64,000 nt of DNA from Beroe ovata (taxonomy: Eukaryota; Ctenophora; Nuda; Beroida; Beroidae), in the NCBI GenBank assembly GCA_946803715.1, contig CAMPET010000001.1:319965-383964 (forward strand), in the 5' to 3' direction. A program made the translations under genes and the position numbers. Shown here one piece after another: positions 1-10,700 of the stretch (position 1 is its first letter; every line of letters begins with the position of its first letter). The notes beneath the pieces were generated by a model. It did no database searches. It was not told the origin of the DNA and was given only the letters and a program-made list of their open reading frames with translations.

Positions 1-333
1 ATAAACACACTTGCTACCGTATAACAATTGGTATCATAGTAGATGAGAACGAGAATGTGTTAAAAATAACAAATTTCAACAATCTGACGAAATATGATGC
101 GATTCGTGATTTTTCAGGTTATTTGATTTTCGATTCGTGTCAGGGCTTGTTGCTGAAGGATAGATGATTTCGTGATGATCACTCGAATCTCTATCACGTG
201 AAATTTACAAAAAAACAATCGCTCGTCACATTTGGTTTTAAATTGCATTATTCAATAAAAAGAGTCTCAAAGTCTCAAAAATGTTTGAGACTTAATCAGG
301 ATTTAAGAATTTATCAGAATTTTATTTACTTAC

Positions 334-3241
334 GTTCCCGGTTTGTGAATGTACTTCATAAGTCGCTCCTTCACTTCACCATACGTGAGGAAAGCTTGAT
401 AACCTGAACACAGAAGAAGAGGGAAATCAATATTAGGATAAACTCCTACATCATCTATCATCCTTGAAGACAACGATTTCTGAATTTCTTTGGAAATCTC
501 TCGATCTATCTAACCGGTATGAGTGACGGCAAGCATTTTCCAGTTGATAAGAAGTGTGTCCCAGGGCTGGAAAAGTCGGGTAAACACGTCATATTCGAAT
601 ACCGACACCTGGGATATAGGTTAGTGATCGGTTAGAAAAACCGACTCTGAGATAATATTCGAAACAATGACTCATTCGATGTCCCTAAGGTACATTCAAC
701 TACCAATTGTACCCGTGGATATGTGTGTGTACCCGTGGATATGTGTGTATGTATGTGTGTGTGTGTGTGTACTGTGTCTGTGTGTGTATGTATGTGTGTG
801 TGTGTGTGTACTGTGCATGCGTGTGGTACCCATGACATACAATGATACCTATGCATATTTCACATGTGTGATCTGTAATTATCTCGGCTTCGTAGATCCA
901 GTCCTAATTACCCAANAGTGGTGTCGTGGAAAGTGGTGTCAGTGGAGAGTGGTGTCGTGGAAAGTGGTGTCAGGGGAAGTGGTGTCAAGGGTAAATTACC
1001 ATGTCATTGTGTGTCAGATCGATGGTTGACTTGAGCGCCATTGCCTCATAGCTGCTGGTGATTGGATGTACGTTGGACAGCGTCATCCTGAACTCCTTCC
1101 ACGACACTATAACTCTGAGGGAGGGGAATTTCGTGAGTGAAAAAACGATAAGAATCGAGTCATCTTCCCAAAATCACAGAGTTGGTGATCAATGGAAATG
1201 ACGGGGATTCGTCAGTGGTGAAAATAATGTACAATTCCTACTGGAAGTAAGAACTTGGTATATTAAAAGGCCAAATCACAGTTTTCCAACTTAACACATT
1301 TTGGATTCTCGTAATGGGCTAGAAATTTTGTGGAATCTAGTATCTACTAGATGAAGCAGATAAATGTCATCTGTTTTATTTATAGCATGTCTTTCGTCAA
1401 GACTTAATTTGACTGAGAATGCAAAATCCACGATCGAATTTCAAGTGGTTTTAAATAAACTACTTCTACCACACAATAATTAGTATAACAAGTTTATATT
1501 CGATGAGGTACATTACAGTGTATATCCTAATCTAAGTAATATTTCACTGCCAAATTTCAATACTTTTTCACACATTCTCTTCTCACGAAAAGTGTAAAAA
1601 CACGTACTGAAATTCTGCGCTTTGGTGTAACTATTCAAATATATTTTCCCCTCCGTAGACGTAATCCGAACCACCACTCCTATAAAACAGTTGGGTTCCC
1701 TTAGAAAACCATGAAACTTACAACTAACGACTATTTTTGTTAATCAAAGGGTGTAGGGCGTAGGTATTATAAATTTTATATCCCCGCAATCTGCAGATAT
1801 AGTAATACACAGCAGTGTGTATGTTACAGAACGTAGGAAGATTTAACATTGTACTGCAGCAGTAGCAGGTAGGTATATAACAAAGTATATTACATACACA
1901 TATATAGGGCGTGTACGGGGTGTAATTAAGATATGTGAGTGTGTGTCTGTGAGTGTTCAAGTATGTGCGTGTGTGTCTGTGTGTTTGTGAGTGTTCCTGT
2001 ATGTTTGTCTGCGTGTTTCTGTCTTAGTGTGTTTGTGTCTGTGTGTTTGTGAGTGTGTCTGTACAAATGTTTGCCCATTTTGCAGCATGTGACGATAATA
2101 TAATGCAGTGTGATATCACAATCATTTCCCAGTGTAAGACAACACTGGATAACAGTGAATAACTACAGAGCAGAATAACACATGGGGATTAGAACCGATG
2201 AATAATCAGCATTTGAGTAGAATGATATATCTACATGTACAACACCCAACTAACGATACTCGTGACTCGTGAGTGTTTCCGTTTGACTGAGGGAACAGGA
2301 GAAGAAATACACGTACTTGTCACCGAAATAACTCTTCCAAAACTCAGCTGCTTCTTCCTTGGTAATCCGGAATTCTGATCCAATGAACATGCTGAAAGGA
2401 AGCAATGGTTGCATTAGTTGTAATGGCTTGCTATCGTTGCAATGGATGGAATCGTTTGACTTACATAATCCCCTCATTAAAAATTATGTAGCCCATTGAA
2501 AATGGGCATTTCTTCGCATTCCGATCACCTACCTATTAGGAAAGAGTGCCCTTAGTTCAAGGAGCATGTGACTGATGTGTAGAGACAGCCTTGTCAAAGT
2601 CTTCCTTTCTGTGCTGTTCTCATTGTACACATTACGATTCTCCCGGAATAGCTTGATACCACGCTTCAACTAGGATGATACATGGGGCGGATTGATATTG
2701 GCTGAAGAGAAATGAATATACAATAGTTTCATTAACTGACTAACACTTCATAAATTGAACGTACCTTGTTGCAAACATTTTCAATAAAGAGTCGAAAGTA
2801 TGTGTTGTTGTTCAGTTCATTCATGCGGTTATCATACTGCTTAAAGATTTCTGAGAGAGTCTGAAGAACATATTCGTCAGTTCGAGTTACAAAATATTCA
2901 GTACTGACTGAATCAAGTCATATTAGGCAGTGCTTGAAATACCTGAAACATGTGTGGCAAGAGATCAAGGAGATATGGAGGTGATCTCTTGAGTCCGAGG
3001 TCTGGGTTACTGCAGAATTTGACCAACTTTTCCAACAGCTTCTGTACTCTAGAAATGGGGTCATTAGCACATTATGTTTAATATTTTACTATACTGGCAA
3101 ATATCAATTCAATACCAGAGTACAGATAGTCATCATAGATAAACCTTTCAATAGTACGCTTATCAATGTTTGTTCCATCGAGAGCATTCTGAGCACCACC
3201 TCTGTTTGCTCCAGCCAATCTGGAGAGCAGCCCACTTATCC
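334..3241 (-). CDS. CBL: CBL-family E3 ubiquitin ligase, N-terminal half (partial)
   Basis: CBL proteins bind phosphotyrosine on activated receptors and ubiquitinate them at the plasma membrane and endosomes. Eight exons with GT-AG borders join in frame: 3116-3241, 2943-3046, 2765-2860, 2533-2669, 2317-2391, 1000-1114, 515-608 and 334-403. The first four give the 4-helix bundle ([30 protein letters not shown]). The next two give the EF-hand ([25 protein letters not shown]). The last two begin the divergent SH2 domain ([32 protein letters not shown]). The acceptor for 2943-3046 is set by frame (ctagag before TACAG). The start-codon exon was not found upstream of 3241, where the first exon enters with two bases of a split codon. 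The phosphotyrosine-binding arginine, linker helix and RING finger lie left of the window. CBL versus CBL-B cannot be told. Confidence 0.93.
720..1000. repeat. GT microsatellite followed by GTGGTGTCA minisatellite
   Basis: Within a CBL intron, 720-815 is an interrupted (GT)n tract with two near-identical halves. Positions 917-990 hold five copies of a unit close to AGTGGTGTCA spaced 11-18 bp apart. A single N at 916 sits at the left edge of the second repeat, so the true length is unknown. The same unit recurs elsewhere in the window. Confidence 0.85.
1115..2316. other. Long CBL intron with simple repeats
   Basis: This stretch separates two CBL exons. It is AT-rich and has an imperfect GTGTGTCTGTGAGTGTT-type repeat at about 1940-2060. 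I see no conserved exon or RNA gene in it. Confidence 0.6.
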
Positions 3242-4753
3242 CTAAAATATCAGTTTAAGGTGGAAATAAAGGAATGATACCTATTTTGAGGATTGATGAA
3301 ATGAATATGAAGATGTTCATATGCATAATCAACATAAAATAACCTCCTTCAGCCATCTAAATATACATTATTCCAACTTCAACACTTCCAGGAAACCAGA
3401 GATGGAATGTGAGATTTTCTAAGTCACTTGCTTTGAATACATCAATCAACCTGTTAACAAGTTGGAGAATGAAACTTCTGTCAAATCACCCAAATTATTT
3501 TGAAATTCAAACCTGTAAACAGGTTTATTGTATAAGCTGATGGCAACTGAGAATAGAGGGGTTTCAGCTATTGCTTTCAAATTTAATCTCAAATTTCAGT
3601 CTAAATACATAACTTTACACAAGTTTATTATCAATTCACTACCTAAAAGCCTCTTTTGCACTGTTTGTTGCATTGTGCAGTAAAGATGTGATTCAATTCA
3701 ATTCAACTACCTTTTACAGCCACTACTTTGAGGTCTAAGATGAAAAAGCTGTATACAATTTCAAGTAAGCATAATTCAAAGATTAAATCTCAAGGTGGAT
3801 TATTAAGTGTACCACAATGTTATCCACAGCCATGCACTACTTGAGAGTACATCCAGTATCATTGAATCTGCTTGCACTAATCAATTAGTTTTGCATTTAT
3901 TCAAAGTACCTTCTCGATGATAAGAAATGTTGTGTTTTTCAAATCACATACTTTTGTGAGAATGAAGAAAATGAATTGCTTCAAGATGATTGAAAATCTG
4001 ATAAATTGCTTTTTAAGTTATTGAATATAACCTTTTTGAACATTTATCATTCTGGGGTACAACAACAATAATTTCTAGGAAAATGTGAATACACTATGAA
4101 AAATGAACAAAATTAATCACCCTTTTTTGTTCTTCTCAAAATTTATCAAATTTTGTTCAATTGCGCGCGAAAAAATTTCATCATTTGACAATCAAAAAAT
4201 GAAAAACGATGATTTCAATTAATTTATAGTTGTCGATTGATGATAGACCCTGTCAAGAATTTCGTTTTGCGCGCGCGGCTCAAACTTATTCTCAGACATC
4301 AGCGGTCTATATAGCATCGCGGTCTATATAGCATCGCCAAACAAATTTATAAAAGCTCGCGCGTGTCGCGCCGCGCATATATTAAGTTGTGTCAGATTTT
4401 GTCAGACCTCTGTCTCTCCATATTTATTATTTTCTCGCGCGAATAACAGAGGTAAAATAAAACTTGATAATATCAAATTATAATCTGAATGATCAATCAC
4501 TAAGATCGTTTGATTCTTAATTTATATTTTTTGGTGTTATTCATCCAATTACAGTTACACTTTTTTGATACTCATAATATAATTTCAATCTTTGTTGTCT
4601 CCGAAACTTGTTGATTTTCGTCTAGTCAGTAATCATCTCTATATTATGAAGAACTCTTTACGTACATGTGGTTTAATTCCAGTGAAGTCATTACTGGTCT
4701 ATTATTGATTGGGTTTCTTACCAATGTTATTTGATTTAAAATGAATTTTAGAA
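3242..4753. promoter_or_regulatory. Head-to-head spacer between CBL (-) and the JHY-like gene (+)
   Basis: The two genes point away from each other, so their promoters, and probably the unseen first CBL exon, should lie here. The left half is AT-rich. Positions 4260-4440 carry several CGCGCG runs. Positions 4302-4336 are a direct double copy of an 18-bp unit, GCGGTCTATATAGCATCG. No defined promoter element can be named. Confidence 0.4.
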
Positions 4754-7700
4754 ATGGCAGTTATGGTAAGATCATGTCAGCCAGCAAATCCCCTGAGAAG
4801 CAATCATAAGAGACACTACAATCAGGTATTTAATATGGCATTTAATACTTTCTCTCGAAATTTTTGTGATTTGATGGAGCTTTTATCAACGAATTGATTT
4901 GCTCAGATGCAGCCTCAACAGAAGAGCAGAATTCCGATCATGCAACACAAGAATCCTCCTATGCTTGTTGCACTGAAGAAACCTGATTTATCAGGACACA
5001 CATCATTGAGTAATACAGCACAGTTTTCAATAAGAAGAGTGGAAAGAGTTAATTCCCTAGGGAAAAGAGTTGACAGGAGGCAACATAGTGATGCATTTGA
5101 GGTAACTGGTAAGACACTATCTTAGAGGTAATATCTGCTAATAATTTGCCGAATTTTTCTATGATTAATCTTTATCCATCAGAAGAGGCATAGTCAGGCA
5201 GCCACTGAAGCAATTAAGGAGTTCACAAGCCTTTCACTTGAGAATACTGGGAACATTCTGTACTGTGTCAGAGACTCTAAGGAACTGCATCATTCTAAAC
5301 TGGTACACTCACTTGACTGAGTTTTATATATAGTCTTTTTGGTGGCTATTATGAGAAATTCATTGAAATTCGCCATTTTTGGGCATTTGAGTCATATTTG
5401 CTCTTGACATATCCAATATCTATGATATTATGCATACATATGATGTCCAATTATACTTGAAAACTGCAGGCCAGTTCCACATCACACAACCACATAGTTG
5501 AGAAGAGTTATGACCAAGCTGAGATATTGTATAAGGAAATACAGCATCCAAAAGCATTCAAGCATTCATCACCAACAAGAATTAAGGTATTCCTCTATAT
5601 TATTACTGCTATGTCTTACGGTACTTGCAATTGTATTATCTGAGCGCTCTCTATATAATAGGTTTCTATTTTTCCTTACGTCAAAAGCTAATGAAGTGGG
5701 TTCACTGAATATTTACATTGGATTCTTATCGTCAATGCCATAGCAACGATATACCATACTTTGACAATAATCATTCTATTCATCACATGGGAGAGAAGAA
5801 CTGAAGGATTTTGAAAAAGAGAATTCACCCAGACAACCCTCTGCAGGAAATACTCCCTGCATCCAAAAAGAACAAGACCTATTCTGAGATGTATCTAGCA
5901 CGACAACACCAACTCGATAAAGCCGAGCGAGCCACACACCGCCGAAGACAAGAGATGATATCGAAACAGCAGCAGACTCAATTCTTGGGACGTGTCTCTC
6001 TCAGTCCAGGTATGTGAGCAAAAGTGTGTAGATACTAATCCTTTCTCATGTGTGACGGTTAGGAGTGGCATAGCAGACAACCCCTCAGTGAAGTGAAATC
6101 GGGCCAAAATTCGACCAGGAACCAATTCAGCATTAACAAATGCATTCTGATTCTTGGTATTGATGTGCAAATATCCTAAAATTTTCTCCCCGCAGAAGTG
6201 AAGCAGTCCTCCTTCCCCCACACACTACCCAGCGCTATGTACGGACCACCTCGTAATGTAGCGGAGTACTCTGCTCTGTACAACATTTCTCCACTCCCTC
6301 CCATCCCTACTGCACAACATCATCCCCAATTACTGGATGTGTTTCCGCGGGGAAATACTACCATTATTCAAGATTCTAAACCGGGTTTGTGTCTTCTTAC
6401 ATAACGAATCCACCCCCTGTACGCGCGGGCACGTTTGCTAGTACNTAATGTAGCGGAGTACTCTGCTCTGTACAACATATCACCACTCCCTCCCATCCCT
6501 ACTGCACAACACCAGCCTCAGTTAGTGGATGTGATTCCGCGGGGAAATACCACCATTATTCAAGATCCTAAACCGGGTTTGTGTCAAGTTTATCTTCTTA
6601 CATAACGAATCGGTCTTGGAATGAACTTCGATAAATAAGTCCACTTTGCCTGATGTTTGGCTTCCTCACGTCACTGGAAAATTTTCCAACTCAAATTTCA
6701 CCCCTTCTCACCACTGTTCAGTCGCTGATAAGACAATCATTGAAGAAGAAGAGACGCCGAAGGAGGGCTATTCCGTTCCTAAGAAGAAGATCACCTACAA
6801 ACCCTACACTCTGAAGGATGCACTCGCTGCTCCCACCAAAGTGGGTGGACTGGGGCCGGATACAGAAAACACGCAGTATAAGATGAAGGTGAGCTATGCC
6901 AGCATGGGTCATTGTTGTTTACAAAAAGTTGAATGTTTTTGTGAGTATAGGTCTCTTTTGATGGTTTGATAAATAATCATAAACAAGGATTTTCTGAGTA
7001 AGAACAAAACAGGGTTTCGACTGAGCAGACTTCCAATTCAACTTGAGTCAGCCTCCTATTCAAACTTAGCTTCATTTTACACGAAGCGTCGAAGCAGCGC
7101 ACATGTTACATAACACATGTTACATTCCTCATGCATAAAGTATAATATACATATTATATACGGTAGGTATGTTGCATTGTGACAATTTGAAAACACGCGC
7201 ATTTAAAAAGTCGCTGGAGGTCATTCAACTGATTGATAGATGTGAGAACTGAGAAAGTGTGTCAGCTTACGCATTGTCACAAATCGTAATATTTGTAACA
7301 TAGGATATTCGAAATTGAATGGAAACGTTTATTCTGGAAATCCTGCAATCATTACACATATTTATTATTTACAAGAATTACGTGCCAAAATAATTAGTAC
7401 AGGAGAAAGTTCGTATTATAAAGTCTTTCATTGCACGGTGGTCTATCATTTCCTTCTCTTTCGATTGTTGTACTGCTGAAACGGAAAAAAAATCATCAAA
7501 GTTTAGATTATTTAAACAAACTCATAGTAACCCACTTAAAAAGGGTTGCGAGTGAAATGTAGTTACAACGCGTGACTAATACCGCGTGAGGACATGCGTC
7601 ACGCGTGAGAGGAGATACGCGTGAGAGGATACGTCACGTGACTCTTACCAGTTCGTAGTGGAAGTGTGAGGGGAGGTCACAGGTTGCACTGCAGATGAAG

Positions 7701-10700
7701 GGACTGACTGCCTGCAAAGGAAGAATTGATTGATATAATGATATGGTTGACGCGATTCGCCGATTCCATCACGCACCATTTAGCTGAAAAGAAATTTAGC
7801 CGTGAATAAGGTTTAAGCTATATATAGTGTTTTAGCTAAATGGCGCGGCTACCGGTTGACGCAGATAATATAATATAAAGACGAGCAAGTATTTCTAGGA
7901 TTTGAACTGTTCGGTTTTTCTAAGTTCCTAACTATTGGCTATTCTCTCCACGTCTAGCATGGCCAATTAATTGGCTAATTAACTCCTAATTACCCTGTCG
8001 TGATTATGACTCAGCTCGTTACACCTTGAGTAGCACAACTGTGGGAAGGGCAGAGTTTGCATAGCTGTCCGCAGCATCTCAGTTAATACCTAATAATAGC
8101 AGGGGTTCGGAGTTAGTGGATTCATGCTTTTCATCAAAATCCCTATTTATTTTGAAAGAAAGTCGGGAGAAATCATAAAGCTTCAGCCCTACTTGATCTC
8201 TCATTAATGAGTTCCTAATGTCACTAGTAAACACATGTGAGATGGTGGATGCTGGGTCTATCGGAGATAGTCTCTACCTCGTTCCTCGGGTTGCGTATGA
8301 AGTGGTACGTCAGTTTGCACTGCTTAGTGTAGCTGTGTATCAGAATCCCTTTCTCGTAGTAGTACCTAGTGTGATGTATTGAAATGAAGCTTGCCGATAA
8401 CCAGATAGTGAGATACTGGTAACCGTAAACCGGTCATTAAATTGAAGATTAGGTTCACTAAAAATCAAACGGATTATGTTTAGACCTGATTGGAATGTCA
8501 ACTCAAGCACGGTCTCTTTGATTTATGAAAATGAAAAGATTGACTATAATTGATTGCTGTTAAAATACCATGTCCATTTTTTCCACCCAGCCTGGCCGCG
8601 AAGCGGCCTAAAAAGGCATAAGGTGGTTAGGAATTTGGAGATTTTGGTGAAGATAGTGGGGTTGGTAGGATGGTCGTATGCGGTGGTCCCTCCTTTATAA
8701 AACACGTGGGCCGGAACTATTTACGAATTAATTATAAATGGTTTTGTGCGCGCGCGACCATTCAAAGTGTTGTCATAGAAACCACTCCGCACGCAATTGC
8801 ATTCGCGCAATCGCAAATTAAAATCTTTAACTAAATGACCAATTTTATGAAATGCGCGGCAGACCTTAGAATTTAAATTTTAACCTTACTAGAACACCCG
8901 TCAAGTGGACGTGCTACACTTCATTTTGGATATACTGAGTGAATTAGAGAAATTAAATAAGTACTGCACCAAAATTGATACGTATCAAAACAAAGGAACA
9001 CTGAAATGACAACAGCAGTGAAGCGCGCGCGCACTTTCAATGAACATGCACGTGCAACTCTTACGTCGCCTAGCAACGCTTATTCCTCCTATATCGAATA
9101 GTCGTTTTTCGCAACCCTTTTTGCAACTTTGAACGCCGATTACAAAAAATCTAAGACCTANACTGCCACAAGCACTTCCCGGATTTTATTTGCTCCTCTT
9201 TACTCGATTTCTTTTCGTATGGTCGTTTTTTCGTGCTTTGTGTACGCTTGATAGGTTCAAGCCTGCAAAATACATAGTTGATGAATTGTGAGAAGGATGG
9301 AAGCATATCCACGTTTCTTTTGAAATTAGAATGGAAATTTCCATGACTTTTCATTCCGAAATTTGAAATGACAGAAGACTTGTATCTCACATGGACGGCT
9401 GGCACTTCAGGTGATTGATGAGCGGTCNCTAGCAAACGTGCCCGCGCGTACAGGGGGTGGAATCGGTCGTAGAAGGAAATTCGGTAAATAAATTAACTTT
9501 GCCTAACATTTGGCTTACCCCTCGCGTCACTGGAGAATTTTCCAACTCAAATTTCACCCCTTCTCACCACTGTTCAGTCGCTGATAAGACGATCATTGAA
9601 GAGGAAGAGACGCCGAAGGAGGGCTATTCCGTTCCTAAGAAAAAGATCACCTACAAACCCTACACTCTGAAGGATGCACTGGCTGCTCCGGCCAAAGTGG
9701 GTGGACTGGGGCCGGATACAGAGAACACGCAGTATAAGATGAAGGTGGGTATGCCAGCATGGGTCATTGATGTTTAGAAGGTCACAATTGGCTCAGTAAG
9801 TTTTTGTGAGAATTGGTCTCCTTTGATGGGTTACAAAATATATATTAACTAGGTGTTTCTGAGTAAGTACAAAAGTGGGTTTCGATTGAGCCGACTTCCA
9901 ATTCAAATCTAGTCACCCTTCTATTCAAACTTCATTTTACACGAAGCAGCAGACATGTAACATTCCTCATGCATAAAGTTATATTTATATGATGCATTGT
10001 GATAATGTGAAAACACGCGCATTTAAAAAGTCGCGGGAGGTCATTCAACTGATTGATAGATGTGAGAAAGCGTGTCAGCTTACGCATTGTTTGTGACATA
10101 TATTCGAAATTGGTTGGCAACTTTTCCGGAATTTTTGCAATAATCTCATTATGCATTACACATATCTACAAGAAAATACGTTGCAGAATAATTAGTACAG
10201 GAAAAATTTTGTACTATAAAGTCTTTCATCGCACGGTGGTCTATCATTTCCTTCTCTTTCGATTGTTGTACTGCTGAAACGAAAAAAAAATCATCAAAGT
10301 TTAGATTATCTGAACACACTCATTATAGCCCATTTAAAGAGGGTTGCGAGGGTAATCCAGTAGCAACGCGTGACTAATACCGCGTGAGGAAATGCGTCAC
10401 GCGTGAGAGGGTACGTCACGTGACTCTTACCAGTTCGTAGTGGAAGTGTGAGGGGAGGTCACAGGTTGCACTGCAGATGAAGGGACTGACTGCCTGCAAA
10501 GGAAGAACTGGTTGATATTATTGACGCAGATAAAGACGAGCAAGTTCCTAGCTATAGGTTACTCTCTCCACGTCTAGCATGACCAATTAATTGGCTAATT
10601 AAGTGCTAATTACCCTGTCGTGATTATGACTCAGCTCGTTACACCTTGAGTAGCACAACTGTGGGAATGGTAGAGTTTGCATCGCTGTCCGCAGCATCTC

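Noticed and set aside
667-1029. Open frame of 120 codons on the plus strand
   Set aside because: It runs through a GT microsatellite and a minisatellite and lies in a CBL intron.
6646-6969. A second JHY-like exon as a true extra exon
   Set aside because: It lies in the N-bounded stretch that duplicates the 9457-9777 region, so it is more likely the other allele.
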